A stretch of 64,000 bases of DNA from NCBI GenBank assembly GCA_963774455.1, contig CAVZFD010000005.1, positions 930,001-994,000 on the forward strand, in the 5' to 3' direction. Within the stretch, counting starts at the first letter, position 1, and every line of letters begins with the position of its first letter. The notes beneath the pieces were generated by a model. The model was not told where the DNA came from, made no database searches, and saw only the letters and a list, made by a program, of their open reading frames with translations. The position numbers were made by a program, and so were the translations under genes. Positions 1 to 9,166 of this stretch are shown in pieces. Origin of the DNA: DATFVA01 sp963774455 (lineage in GTDB: Bacteria; Bacteroidota; Ignavibacteria; Ignavibacteriales; Ignavibacteriaceae).

Positions 1-2
1 AG

Positions 3-1184
3 ATACGTCTTGCAGACGTTTCCAAACTTGAGAAGGAACAGAACTTAAAACTTGAAAAGATATCGGGATTAACATCTGAAGAAGCGAAGAACATACTTGT
101 TGAGAATATGACGAACCAGGCGCGGGCTGATGCTTCCCATATTACAAGGGAGTTAATCGAAAAGGCCAAAGCTGATGCCAAAAAGGAAGCGCAAAAAATA
201 ATTGTGCAGTCAATTCAGAGAACTGCGGCCGACCATTCTATTGAAACCACCCTATCAGTTGTCCAGATTCAGAACGATGATATGAAAGGAAGGATCATCG
301 GTAAGGAAGGACGTAATATCCGGTCATTTGAAGCTGCAACAGGTGTAGATGTTATTGTTGATGATACTCCTGAAGCAGTAATACTTTCTTCATTCGATCA
401 GTTCAGAAGAGAAGTAGCCCGTGTTTCTCTCGAAAAGCTCATCGCCGACGGCAGAATTCACCCTGCGAGGATTGAGGAAGTTGTCGAGAAAGTAAAGCTG
501 GAACTTGAAGAAGAGATGATAAAGGAAGGTGAAAATACCATCCTTCAGCTCGGTCTGCATAATATGCATAGCGAACTTATTAAGCATATCGGTAAAATGA
601 AATATCGCTCAAGCTATGGACAGAATCTTCTTCAGCACAGTATTGAGGTTGGTTACCTGACAGGAATAATGGCAGCGGAACTGGGACTGGATACTCAGCT
701 TGCAAAAAGGGCAGGGCTTCTGCACGATATTGGTAAAACAATTGATAAATCGGTGGAAGGTCCTCACGCTCTTCTTGGATATGATCTGACCAAAAAGTAT
801 AAAGAAAATCCTATTGTTGTTAATGCAGTTGGTTCCCATCATGAGGATATAGAAATGGAAAGTCCTATCGCAGCACTTGTGCAGGCTGCGGATGCTATCA
901 GCGGAGCCAGGCCCGGCGCGCGCAGAGAGCCGCTTGAGGGTTATGTGAAAAGACTTGAAACGCTTGAGGCACTGGCAAAATCATTTGAGGGTGTCGCAAA
1001 AACATATGCTATCCAGGCCGGCAGAGAAATAAGAGTAGTTGTTGAACAGGATAAAGTAGACGATGTTGTTGCGGATAAACTAGCGCATGACATTGCACAA
1101 AAGATTGAGGGAGAAATGGAATATCCGGGACAGATCAAAGTTACTGTAATTCGCGAAGTAAGAAAAATAGGTTACGCCAGGTAA
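3..1184 (+). CDS. rny: Ribonuclease Y, 5'-truncated by window edge
   Basis: Ribonuclease Y, the membrane-anchored endoribonuclease that starts turnover of many mRNAs. The frame is open from the window edge, so the gene begins outside: 393 residues are visible against about 510-520 for the family, and the N-terminal anchor and most of the coiled coil are missing. In order one sees the end of a charged helical coiled coil, a KH RNA-binding domain with GRIIGKEGRNIR (nt 288-323), then an HD phosphohydrolase domain with HSIEVG and LLHDIGK (His-Asp at nt 723-728). The ATG at 108 lies inside the coiled coil and is not the start. A hairpin terminator follows 38 bases after the stop. Confidence 0.95.
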   Translation: MRLADVSKLEKEQNLKLEKISGLTSEEAKNILVENMTNQARADASHITRELIEKAKADAKKEAQKIIVQSIQRTAADHSIETTLSVVQIQNDDMKGRIIGKEGRNIRSFEAATGVDVIVDDTPEAVILSSFDQFRREVARVSLEKLIADGRIHPARIEEVVEKVKLELEEEMIKEGENTILQLGLHNMHSELIKHIGKMKYRSSYGQNLLQHSIEVGYLTGIMAAELGLDTQLAKRAGLLHDIGKTIDKSVEGPHALLGYDLTKKYKENPIVVNAVGSHHEDIEMESPIAALVQAADAISGARPGARREPLEGYVKRLETLEALAKSFEGVAKTYAIQAGREIRVVVEQDKVDDVVADKLAHDIAQKIEGEMEYPGQIKVTVIREVRKIGYAR

Positions 1185-1221
1185 AAGATTTTAATTTTCT
1201 CATAAAGAAAATATTACTTTT

Positions 1222-1253
1222 AAAAAAGCAGCTAAAGAAGCTGCTTTTTTTAT
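1222..1253 (+). terminator. Rho-independent terminator of rny
   Basis: A perfect 12-bp stem (1222-1233 with 1239-1250), a 5-nt loop and a T-rich tail. The A/T ends of the stem make it usable in both directions, but only rny is nearby. Confidence 0.9.
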
Positions 1254-1369
1254 TATACAAAGCACTTGGTCTGCTAAAGAGGGTTTGTCGTTTTTTGTCA
1301 CACTTGTAATCTTTTAAATGCTGGAAGATATCGTTTTTTCTACAGATTGAAGTGTCTCATTTTGAGTTT

Positions 1370-1391
1370 GCTAGGCCTATGCTAGGCCTAT
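1370..1391. repeat. Tandem 11-bp repeat containing TAGGCCTA palindromes
   Basis: GCTAGGCCTAT occurs twice in direct succession. Each copy holds the perfect palindrome TAGGCCTA, so two palindromes sit 11 bp (about one helical turn) apart. It lies in the 430-bp gap between rny and coaE. Apart from the rny terminator, this repeat and the inverted repeat at 1432-1450, I see nothing recognisable in the gap. Confidence 0.6.
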
Positions 1392-1431
1392 GACAGGCTC
1401 ATAACAATTACTTAAACCGGGATAAATAAGA

Positions 1432-1450
1432 GTATGACATTTTGTCATAC
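1432..1450. promoter_or_regulatory. Perfect inverted repeat GTATGACA-ttt-TGTCATAC, possible operator
   Basis: An 8-bp perfect inverted repeat with a 3-nt spacer, about 165 bp upstream of coaE. It has no T-tract, so it looks more like a protein-binding site than a terminator. The binding factor is unknown. Confidence 0.4.
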
Positions 1451-1616
1451 AATTCAATTTGTCAGCAGCCAGTTGCAGTAGGGCTGTATAAAAAACTAGT
1501 CGACTCTGCAGAGCGGAATTAGGCTCACAAGATATTCAGCAAGACCGTCTTTTTAAGCTGCAATAAATTTAATTAAATTTACTGCAAGAGAATCGATAAT
1601 AATAAACGGTAATGAG

Positions 1617-2204
1617 TTGAGAAGGAAAAAACTAAAAATAGCAATCACCGGAAGCATAGGATCCGGGAAATCAGCGTTTTCCGGATTTATAAGGGAGAAA
1701 GGATTCACCGTCCTTAATGCTGATGATATATCCAAAGAGATACTTGCAGAAAATGAAGCAGTAAGAAAGAAAGTGACCCTGGAATTTGGTCCCGGTTCTT
1801 TCATAGGTGAGGAAATCAACAAAAAATACCTTAGCGAAAAAGTATTTAATAATCCCGAAAATGTACTTAAAATAAATTCTATTCTTCACCCCCTTGTTAT
1901 TGAGAAAGTTGATGATCTTATGAACAGGGAACTTCAGAAGAAAGACAAAGTTTTTACAGAGGCCGCATTGATATATGAAGCCGAAATGGAGGAGATGTTC
2001 GATTACGTCGTGCTTATAACGGCCGGAAAAGAAGATCGTTACATTAGGAAAGCTACAGTAATGCAGCGTGAGGAATTCGAGAAGCGGGACTTTAACCAGA
2101 TACCTGACGAAGAGAAAAAAAAATGTGCCGATTTCATATTCGAAAATAGCGGGAGTCTGAATGATTTAAGCCAGAAAGCCGGCCTTCTGCTTTCCCTTCT
2201 CTAA
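1617..2204 (+). CDS. coaE: Dephospho-CoA kinase
   Basis: Phosphorylates the ribose 3'-OH of dephospho-CoA, the last step of coenzyme A synthesis, in the cytosol. The product is 195 residues, the usual length. The P-loop GSIGSGKS lies at residues 12-19, followed by the conserved LNADDISKE substrate region. The TTG at 1617 puts the P-loop at its usual distance from the N-terminus; the ATG at 1612 is out of frame and closes at once. The Shine-Dalgarno sequence is weak. The gene stands alone, with long gaps on both sides. Confidence 0.9.
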   Translation: MRRKKLKIAITGSIGSGKSAFSGFIREKGFTVLNADDISKEILAENEAVRKKVTLEFGPGSFIGEEINKKYLSEKVFNNPENVLKINSILHPLVIEKVDDLMNRELQKKDKVFTEAALIYEAEMEEMFDYVVLITAGKEDRYIRKATVMQREEFEKRDFNQIPDEEKKKCADFIFENSGSLNDLSQKAGLLLSLL

Positions 2205-2351
2205 CCAGCCCTTTATTCTTATTACAACATCACTCTAATGGAATATTCCCTTATACAAAAGGTTAATAATTTGTATAGTAAAACAGTTAAAAGTTAATTA
2301 AGTTTCATACCGCATTATTAAAAATATTAGTAATCCAGGGAGAATTTAAAA

Positions 2352-3254
2352 TTGTCATTACTAAATAATCTTATTGTTGATGCTGTCCAACTGATGCCTA
2401 AATCAGTTGTCGGCTTCTTCTCAAAAAAATACATTGCGGGGGATACGATTGAAAAAGCAATTCAGTGCGTGAGGGGCCTGAATGCCAAGGGTATTTATGC
2501 GACGATGGATGTACTGGGTGAATCTATCACTCATAAGGACGAAGCTGTTGAAGCAAAAACCAAGTGCCTGGAAGTGCTTGATACAATAGCAAAACATAAC
2601 CTTATGGCAAATCTGTCATTAAAACCTACCCAGATGGGGTTAAGTATAGACGAAGAATTTGCATATCAACAGATCAGGGAAATTGTTGAGAAAGCAAAAA
2701 GCATGAATAATTTCGTGCGGATAGATATGGAGGATTCGTCCCAAACCGAAAAAACAATTAAACTTTTTAAAAAACTCAGGAACGATTACGACAACCTAGG
2801 TATAGTCGTTCAGGCTTACCTGAAAAGAACCACAAGTGATGTTATAACCATTAGCAAGCTGGGTACCAACTACAGGCTTTGTAAAGGAATTTACATCGAG
2901 CCAGCTTCCATCGCATATAAAGACCGCCAGGAAATCCGAGAGAATTATCTTAAATCACTTGAACTAATGCTGAAAAATGGTAATTATGTAGGCATTGCTA
3001 CACACGATGAATACCTGATCAACGCTGCCTATAAAATGATTAAAGAAAAGAATATTTCTAAAGATAAATTTGAGTTTCAGATGCTTTTGGGGGTGAGAGA
3101 GGATCTGAGAGATAAAATAAATAATGACGGTTATAAGATAAGAATTTATGTTCCCTTCGGAAAAGACTGGTATCCTTATTCCATCAGGAGATTGAAAGAA
3201 AACCCGCAGATTGCAGGTCATATTTTTAAGAATATTTTTTCATTTGAGAAATGA
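2352..3254 (+). CDS. putA: Proline dehydrogenase, monofunctional
   Basis: FAD-dependent oxidation of proline to pyrroline-5-carboxylate, feeding electrons to the quinone pool. At 300 residues this is the short single-domain bacterial form (often called fadM or PRODH) rather than the large bifunctional PutA. It carries RLCKGIYIEP (residues 175-184, the RxxKGxYxEP region of the barrel) and YSIRRLKENPQ near the C-terminus, where the two arginines and the Glu-Asn bind proline carboxylate and shape the active site. The start is TTG with AGGGAGA 9 bp upstream. Its stop overlaps the tsaD start by 4 bp (ATGA). The partner P5C dehydrogenase is not in this window. Confidence 0.88.
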   Translation: MSLLNNLIVDAVQLMPKSVVGFFSKKYIAGDTIEKAIQCVRGLNAKGIYATMDVLGESITHKDEAVEAKTKCLEVLDTIAKHNLMANLSLKPTQMGLSIDEEFAYQQIREIVEKAKSMNNFVRIDMEDSSQTEKTIKLFKKLRNDYDNLGIVVQAYLKRTTSDVITISKLGTNYRLCKGIYIEPASIAYKDRQEIRENYLKSLELMLKNGNYVGIATHDEYLINAAYKMIKEKNISKDKFEFQMLLGVREDLRDKINNDGYKIRIYVPFGKDWYPYSIRRLKENPQIAGHIFKNIFSFEK

Positions 3255-4276
3255 ATGTATTAGGAATTGAAACATCCTGTGATGAAACGTCGGTTGCCGT
3301 CATTTCAAACGATGAACTAAAAGCAAACCTCATTTCCTCACAGGATTTTCATTCACAATACGGTGGGGTTGTTCCTGAACTTTCCAGCCGGGCTCACCTT
3401 CAGATAATCATTCCCATATTAAAAGATGCCTTATCCAAAGCGGAACTTGAACTGAAGGATATTGATTTGATATGTGCGACTGCAGGTCCCGGACTGATAG
3501 GTGCACTGCTTGTAGGGTTAACCTTTGCAAAAGGGCTGGCTTATTCCTCAGGAAAGATATTCGTTCCTGTTAATCATATAGAGGGACATATTTACTCCGG
3601 TTTCCTGATGAAAGATCAGCCCGAATTTCCTTACCTTGCTCTCGTGGTATCCGGCGGCCATACCCTGCTGCTTCTGGTTGAAAGTTTCACAAGCATCAAA
3701 AAACTAGGAACCACAGTTGATGATGCTGCTGGTGAGGCTTTTGATAAAGTTTCAAAGATGCTGGGCATGGGTTATCCCGGAGGTCCCAAAATACAAAAAA
3801 CTGCCGCTGCGGGAGATAAAGAAAGAATAGATTTCCCTGTTGCAGAACTTGCCGACCGGTATAATTTCTCATTCAGCGGATTAAAAACTGCTGTTCTCAG
3901 GTATATTCAAAAAACCTACGGAGATAGCGCAAAAGTTCCCGATAAAGATTTGCCTGACATTGCTGCATCTTTTCAGAATGCCGTTATAAAAGCCCTGATG
4001 CGAAATACTGAAAAAGCATTAATGGAGTTTAAAGTTAATTCAGTTTCGCTCGTCGGCGGAGTTGCCGCTAATTCCGAACTTAGAAAAAGCATCTCGGATC
4101 TTGCAGAAAAGTACCAGAAGAAGATTATAATCCCTGATATGCAGTTCTGCGGAGATAACGGTGCGATGATTGCCTACAGGGGGTTGAAGATTTACCAGGC
4201 AGGAGAAAGGTTCGATTTTAGTTATAGTCCTTACCCCGGACTCCATCAAGAACATTTCACTCATAATAATTCGTAA
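3251..4276 (+). CDS. tsaD: tRNA N6-threonylcarbamoyladenosine transferase TsaD
   Basis: Transfers the threonylcarbamoyl group from TC-AMP to A37 of ANN-decoding tRNAs, working with TsaB and TsaE. The product is 341 residues with the ASKHA ATPase fold: N-terminal GIETSCDETSVAV, the metal-binding HIEGH (His109 and His113), VVSGGHT, and DNGAMIA near the C-terminus. It is translationally coupled to the preceding proline dehydrogenase by an ATGA overlap. The downstream chorismate mutase-like gene begins 8 bp after its stop. Confidence 0.96.
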   Translation: MNVLGIETSCDETSVAVISNDELKANLISSQDFHSQYGGVVPELSSRAHLQIIIPILKDALSKAELELKDIDLICATAGPGLIGALLVGLTFAKGLAYSSGKIFVPVNHIEGHIYSGFLMKDQPEFPYLALVVSGGHTLLLLVESFTSIKKLGTTVDDAAGEAFDKVSKMLGMGYPGGPKIQKTAAAGDKERIDFPVAELADRYNFSFSGLKTAVLRYIQKTYGDSAKVPDKDLPDIAASFQNAVIKALMRNTEKALMEFKVNSVSLVGGVAANSELRKSISDLAEKYQKKIIIPDMQFCGDNGAMIAYRGLKIYQAGERFDFSYSPYPGLHQEHFTHNNS

Positions 4277-4284
4277 TATATATT

Positions 4285-4617
4285 TTGACAGAAGATTATT
4301 CACACAGCTTAACAGGAGAGATTGATAAACTTAGCCGGGAGGATAAGGAGCACATTCTCTTACGTTTGAGGGATGAGGTAGATAAAGTTGATGGGGAAAT
4401 AACGGGACTTTTGATAAGCAGAATAAAAATTTCTTTGGAAATCGGAGCCATAAAAACAACAATGGGGTTGGCGGCATACGATGCCAGCAGGGAAAAAGAA
4501 ATCGGTGATAATATTCAGAATTTTTCCCCGGATAATGAAATTAAGAACGCGTTAAAAAGGATTTATGAGAGAATCATTGATGAATCCCGCTCTATTCAGA
4601 AGGAGAGGGGAAAATAA
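4285..4617 (+). CDS. Chorismate mutase type II (AroQ-like) domain protein
   Basis: A 110-residue all-helical protein matching the AroQ chorismate mutase domain: LRDEVDKVDGEITGLLISRI (the LRxxIDxxDxxLLxLLxxR signature), then a Lys in IGAIK, and Y-D-A-S-R-E near residue 71. That fits chorismate to prephenate conversion for Phe/Tyr synthesis. It stands alone, without prephenate dehydratase or DAHP synthase fusions. The start is TTG. It belongs to the tsaD-mltG run, and its stop overlaps the likely start of mltG. A regulatory or degenerate role cannot be excluded. Confidence 0.7.
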   Translation: MTEDYSHSLTGEIDKLSREDKEHILLRLRDEVDKVDGEITGLLISRIKISLEIGAIKTTMGLAAYDASREKEIGDNIQNFSPDNEIKNALKRIYERIIDESRSIQKERGK

Positions 4618-5678
4618 ACGGAAATAATTCAAAATCCCGGAATACCAAAATTTCGTTCAAAAGGCTTCTGTCTAAAAAAGAATTTCTGCTGATATCCTTT
4701 TTTTTCCTTGCTGTTCTGGCACTGCTCTTCTATATATTTGTTACTCCCAATTATTACGAAGGAAAATCACCTAAAAGATTCGAAATAAAGCATGGGGAAA
4801 CACTTAGTGCAATAGCAGATAGTCTTGAAAGCAATGGTATAGTTCCGAGTTCAACAAATTTCAGATTCGCAGCCTTTTTGTTCGGAGCCGAACGAAACAT
4901 AAAGGCAGGCAGATACTATATCCCGAACGGACTTACTTACCTTGATCTAATTGAGCTTTTCCTTTACGGTAAGGCCGATTACTTAAAGATGGTTAAAATA
5001 CGCGGAGGCTCCACCACGAGGTTTATAGGTGCTAAAGTAAAGTACGAGTTATTTGTTGATTCCGCATTTTTTGTTCAGAAAGCATTTGATAAATCTTTTG
5101 TTGATTCACTGGGAGTGAAGGCCGAGAGCATGGAAGGTTATCTTTTCCCTGACTCTTATTATGTTTATGAAAGAAGCTCTCCTTCAGAAATTATTGGTAT
5201 ATTTTACAACGGTTTTCAGAAATTTATGAAGGATTCGCTGCAGTCAAAGGCTGACTCGATGGGATTTACAGTCCATGATGTATTGACACTCGCTTCTATT
5301 GTAGAAGGAGAGACAAATAAAACTGAAGAGATGCCTGAGATAGCATCTGTATATTTGAATCGTCTGAAGAAAGGAATAAAACTGGAGGCCGATCCGACAA
5401 TTCAGTACCTGCAGCCTAACGGTTGGAGGAGACTGTTATACAAGGACCTGGCAATAAAATCGCCCTACAATACATATCTTTATACGGGTTTGCCCCCGGG
5501 ACCAATTAATAATCCCGGAAGGGAGGCAATTCTTGCGGTATTATATCCCGCACATACGAATTACCTTTTCTTTGTTGCCAACGGAGAAGGCGGACATAAT
5601 TTTTCAAGTACATATTTACAACACCTTAGAAATGTAGCGAAATATAGAAAATGGTTAAGACAACAGCAGAAAAATTAA
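4614..5678 (+). CDS. mltG: Endolytic peptidoglycan transglycosylase MltG, non-canonical start
   Basis: Membrane-bound lytic transglycosylase that cuts nascent glycan strands. In frame one finds a cytosolic basic stretch, one membrane helix (nt about 4686-4745), a LysM-like segment (KHGETLSAIADSL), then the YceG domain with LASIVEGET (catalytic Glu231 by this numbering), ADPTIQYL and NTYLYTGLPPGPINNPG. The domain and anchor are complete only if translation begins upstream of the first TTG/ATG, which lies mid-domain. No ATG, GTG or TTG exists in frame between the stop at 4581 and the helix. ATA at 4614 sits 3 bp after AGGAGAGGGG and overlaps the preceding TAA, and I take it as the start (354 residues). 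ATT 4650 or CTG 4668 are alternatives. Confidence 0.85.
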   Translation: MNGNNSKSRNTKISFKRLLSKKEFLLISFFFLAVLALLFYIFVTPNYYEGKSPKRFEIKHGETLSAIADSLESNGIVPSSTNFRFAAFLFGAERNIKAGRYYIPNGLTYLDLIELFLYGKADYLKMVKIRGGSTTRFIGAKVKYELFVDSAFFVQKAFDKSFVDSLGVKAESMEGYLFPDSYYVYERSSPSEIIGIFYNGFQKFMKDSLQSKADSMGFTVHDVLTLASIVEGETNKTEEMPEIASVYLNRLKKGIKLEADPTIQYLQPNGWRRLLYKDLAIKSPYNTYLYTGLPPGPINNPGREAILAVLYPAHTNYLFFVANGEGGHNFSSTYLQHLRNVAKYRKWLRQQQKN

Positions 5679-7336
5679 ATTATTCTGTTTTACTCCTATT
5701 CGGACTGCTTCTTTCCGGGTGCGCCAATCAGCTACCTCCCGGGGGTGGAGAGATAGATAAAATCCCCCCTAAAATTGTAGAAACATACCCGGAAAACGAA
5801 ACTACAAACTATAATGAAGATTATATTGAATTTACCTTTTCAGAGTATGTTGATAAGCGTACTGTTAAGGATGCAATGTTTATTTCTCCGGCAATAGATG
5901 GAGAACTTGAACTTGACTGGAGTGGTAAATCCGTCCGGGTATATTTTCCCGGTCCGTTAAAAGACAGTGTGACTTATGTGGTTACCCTGGGTACCGATGT
6001 TGTTGATTATAATAATAAAAACCGAATGGCAGAATCGTATACTTTAACTTTCTCTACGGGACCAGAAATTGATCGGAGAGAAATATCGGGCAGAATATAC
6101 GATAAAGATCCCAGTGGGACGATGATCTTTGCTTATAAACTTCAGGCCGATACAGTTAACCCGTCCACTACCAAGCCTGATTATATCTCACAGGCGGGTG
6201 ATAACGGATTCTTCAAACTTGCCGGACTTGCAGCCGGGACATACAGAGTGTTTGCTGTAGCGGATCAATTCAGAGATCTTTTATACCAGCCTGAACAGGA
6301 TAAGATTGGTGTCCCGTTCGAAGATATTATCCTTGCTCCGGAAGATACTCTTTTCCGGGGACTAAATTTCTTTCTTACCCAGGAGGATACAACTTCACCC
6401 AGGATAATTAAAGCAGTGATGACAGACCGTTATCATATACTAGTTGAAATGAGCGAAGAGATAGATTCATCGATTATAACCACAACGAATTTCTCAATAA
6501 TCGATTCGAGCTCTGGACATCCGTTTAATCCTTACTATGCTTTTAATAAAACCTCCGACCCAAAACAGGTAGTGTTGGTAATTGATACCATTCTTGACAA
6601 CTCACATGATTATTATTTGACGGCAGGAATGCTGAAGGATTTACACGGTAACATTTACCATACTGAATTTGCTCAGTTAACAGTAAGCGATAATCCTGAT
6701 ACCAGCCGTCCTAAGATTGTACGTACGGTTCCACAGGAAGGAGGAAGAACAGATTTCCTCAATACTTCAATATCATTTTACTTTGACGACGCATTTGACA
6801 CTGTACAGGCAAGAAAAGGTATTATTTTATCCGATACTTCACAAAATAAAGTGAATTACGCAGTCTCTTTTCCGAACAACGCATCTCTGATATTAAAACC
6901 TTCGGGGCGATTGAAAAGCGGTGAGATCTACCTGGTAAAATTTGATTTATCAAGGTTTGAAGATGCCGCAGGCAATAAAGGCGATACAATTTATACTTAC
7001 CGTTTCATTACGATAAATGAGATCGATTTTACTGGAGCCAGCGGGACTATCAGGAATGTTCAGTTAACGGACAATCCATATGTAATCCTGCAGGGTGCCG
7101 ACAATGATGGCAAGGTTTATGCTCAATACCTGCAGAAGGGGAGTAAATTTGAGTTTAACCGGGTATTCCCTGGCAAGTATATGATGTGGTGTTATCTTGA
7201 CAGCGATAGCAATAAAACATATGATAAAGGAAACCCCTATCCTTTCAAACCCTCTGAAGATTTTTCGTTCTATCCGGATACGATAAATCTCAGGGCAAGG
7301 TGGGGTCAGATGGATATTCTCTTTAACTTCAAATAA
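5651..7336 (+). CDS. Lipoprotein with bacterial Ig-like (SbsA/Big_5-type) domains
   Basis: A 561-residue exported lipoprotein: a hydrophobic signal ending in the lipobox LSGC (Cys24), then a Big_5/SbsA-like Ig domain beginning PPKIVETYPENETTNYNEDYI, a carboxypeptidase-regulatory-like beta segment (GFFKLAGLAAGTYRVFAVAD), a second and third Ig-like stretch around residues 250-450, and a final beta-domain. Proteins of this build are common in Bacteroidota and relatives and are thought to be envelope-associated; their function is unknown. It overlaps the mltG end by 28 bp, so the two are probably co-expressed. No catalytic motif is seen. Confidence 0.75.
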   Translation: MVKTTAEKLNYSVLLLFGLLLSGCANQLPPGGGEIDKIPPKIVETYPENETTNYNEDYIEFTFSEYVDKRTVKDAMFISPAIDGELELDWSGKSVRVYFPGPLKDSVTYVVTLGTDVVDYNNKNRMAESYTLTFSTGPEIDRREISGRIYDKDPSGTMIFAYKLQADTVNPSTTKPDYISQAGDNGFFKLAGLAAGTYRVFAVADQFRDLLYQPEQDKIGVPFEDIILAPEDTLFRGLNFFLTQEDTTSPRIIKAVMTDRYHILVEMSEEIDSSIITTTNFSIIDSSSGHPFNPYYAFNKTSDPKQVVLVIDTILDNSHDYYLTAGMLKDLHGNIYHTEFAQLTVSDNPDTSRPKIVRTVPQEGGRTDFLNTSISFYFDDAFDTVQARKGIILSDTSQNKVNYAVSFPNNASLILKPSGRLKSGEIYLVKFDLSRFEDAAGNKGDTIYTYRFITINEIDFTGASGTIRNVQLTDNPYVILQGADNDGKVYAQYLQKGSKFEFNRVFPGKYMMWCYLDSDSNKTYDKGNPYPFKPSEDFSFYPDTINLRARWGQMDILFNFK

Positions 7337-7424
7337 GCTTTTACTCTGAAGCTCAAAAAATTGCGGATGCAGCCGTTAAGGAATAAAACATGAATCAGTC
7401 TGTTTTTCCTGCGGGTTCAGTTAT

Positions 7425-8057
7425 CTAGATAATACTTAGTTTCTTTCTGATATCCTCACTTATCTGTCGGCACTGCTGTTTCACTTCTGATAGAATAATA
7501 TCATTCTTTTTCAGTATCTCACCTGCAACAGTCTGATTGGAGAGTGAAGAACAGTTTATCAGCACATTCAGGAAAGCACCCTCGGCGGCTGTCGATATCA
7601 ATGCTACAGCAACTCCCGCATCGGAAACAGAATTTCGGTTACCTCTTTCCGCTAGAGCCTGAAATAAAGGAATAATCTTACCGCAGTAATTCAATACTTC
7701 CGCAGGCGCTTCTGCCGCTTCCAATGTTGCTGCTTCTATGCTCTGGCTTCTCGCCTTTTTCTGCTCATCTGTATCCTTCGGCAGCTTAAATGACTGCATC
7801 ACCTTATCAAAAGCATGATTGTCTTTTTCAGCAAGGTTAAGGAACTCTTCTTTTGCTACCGAAAGTTCGAACTTAATGTCTTTCATTTCCTCTTCTGCAT
7901 CGACATATTTCTTCTTCCCTATAGTCAGGTTGCAAACCATTATTCCAAGACTGCTTGCAACGGCACCGCTGAAGGCTGAAACGTTGCCGCCTCCAGGGGT
8001 GGGTGAGCTGGAGGCTATTTCGTCTAAATAATTTCTGATTGAATCATCTATGTCCAT
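7425..8057 (-). CDS. fchA: Formimidoyltetrahydrofolate cyclodeaminase
   Basis: Converts 5-formimino-THF to 5,10-methenyl-THF and ammonia, the step after formimino transfer in histidine catabolism. The product is 210 residues, all-helical, with the family hallmark SPTPGGGNVSA (residues 19-29) that binds folate, and RNSVSDAGVAVALISTAAEG towards the C-terminus. A GGAG Shine-Dalgarno precedes the ATG. It lies 85 bp downstream of the glutamate formiminotransferase gene on the same strand, so the two activities that animals fuse into FTCD are separate here. Confidence 0.88.
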   Translation of the reverse strand: MDIDDSIRNYLDEIASSSPTPGGGNVSAFSGAVASSLGIMVCNLTIGKKKYVDAEEEMKDIKFELSVAKEEFLNLAEKDNHAFDKVMQSFKLPKDTDEQKKARSQSIEAATLEAAEAPAEVLNYCGKIIPLFQALAERGNRNSVSDAGVAVALISTAAEGAFLNVLINCSSLSNQTVAGEILKKNDIILSEVKQQCRQISEDIRKKLSII

Positions 8058-8142
8058 TTTTCTCCTCTAATTTATAATTTTAGGATTACGGATTATATAA
8101 TCTGACTCATTGATGAATAGGTGATCTCAATTTATCAATTCG

Positions 8143-9165
8143 TCAATCTCCGATCATATAATCAATAATTTTTTCGTTCTTTTTAAATGGATTTAAAGTG
8201 TTAAGTCCGAGCTTTTCAATCGCCAGATCAACGAGTTCGTTCTCCTTCATACTTTTACTATCAGCGTAATATCGGCCCGCCATGAGCAAAGCTTCGAGAG
8301 GAACAAGTCCTACTATTTCACTACCGTCAACCTCAACTCCCAGGCGTTTGGCTTCTTTTTTTACCTCCTCAAAGGCAACATGAACAGGGGTTACTTCATA
8401 ATTAGTCAGGTTAATGGACACCTGTGTCAACTTATATTTTTCAAGCAGCACTCCCATCCCTTTGAAATCTTTCAGTCTTCCCGGGATTTTTATTGGCTTA
8501 CCATTTTGTTTCACAATGTTCCCATTGTCATCTCTCTTAGGTCTGCCTGATTCCCGCAGGATTTCAGCAATCTCCTTTGAGTAGCTCACATCTGTTGACT
8601 TAATATTGACATTATATGCGATCAGAAAAAACCTGGCTCCTGTTACAAGTGCACCAAGTTTGGGATTAAACTCAGCCTTGCCAAAATCCGGTTCCCATTC
8701 AGGGTTCTTAAGTTTTTCTTCAAGCCCTTCATATTCACCTTTACGTATGGATGAAAGGTTCTCCCGGTCAGGTTTTCTTGCAGCTTTCTCATAAAGATAA
8801 ACCGGCAAATTCAGTTCCACTGAAACTCTCTCACCGAATTTCTCAGATATTTTAACACAGTCATCCATAGTTGCGTTTCTTACAGGAACAAAGGGAACCA
8901 CATCTATTGCGCCGAGCCTGGGATGTTCGCCTTTATGTATTCTCATATCAATATTAGCAGCGGCGGCCTTGCATGCATTCACAGCTGCATCAATTATTCC
9001 AGTATCATCTCCGGCCATCGTAACAACAACCCGGTTGTAATCAGCATCCGGTTCAAGATTAAGCAGTTTAACTCCCTTTACCGAATGTATGCCTTCTGAA
9101 ATGGCATTAAAAGTTTCCTGGTTTTTTCCTTCACTGAAATTTGGTACACACTCAATTATTTTCAA
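8143..9165 (-). CDS. ftcD: Glutamate formimidoyltransferase
   Basis: Moves the formimino group of N-formimino-L-glutamate to tetrahydrofolate. The 340-residue protein shows the N-terminal MKIIECVPNFSEG signature, the catalytic/folate region MRIHKGEHPRLGAIDVVPF, and the C-terminal subdomain with EIVGLVPLEAL. The start is TTG with GGAGG 7 bp upstream; the gap to hutI is only 1 bp, so the pair is coupled. This is the folate-dependent branch of histidine degradation. The upstream enzymes HutH and HutU are not in this window. Confidence 0.92.
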   Translation of the reverse strand: MKIIECVPNFSEGKNQETFNAISEGIHSVKGVKLLNLEPDADYNRVVVTMAGDDTGIIDAAVNACKAAAANIDMRIHKGEHPRLGAIDVVPFVPVRNATMDDCVKISEKFGERVSVELNLPVYLYEKAARKPDRENLSSIRKGEYEGLEEKLKNPEWEPDFGKAEFNPKLGALVTGARFFLIAYNVNIKSTDVSYSKEIAEILRESGRPKRDDNGNIVKQNGKPIKIPGRLKDFKGMGVLLEKYKLTQVSINLTNYEVTPVHVAFEEVKKEAKRLGVEVDGSEIVGLVPLEALLMAGRYYADSKSMKENELVDLAIEKLGLNTLNPFKKNEKIIDYMIGD

Positions 9166-9166
9166 T

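Noticed and set aside
1495..1512. Cluster of SpeI, SalI and PstI sites resembling a cloning polylinker
   Set aside because: The surrounding DNA has no vector features and continues naturally into coaE; three 6-mers can fall together by chance.
4878..5678. TTG at 4878 as the mltG start
   Set aside because: It would remove the membrane anchor and cut into the N-terminal domain, although the frame upstream is open and encodes both.
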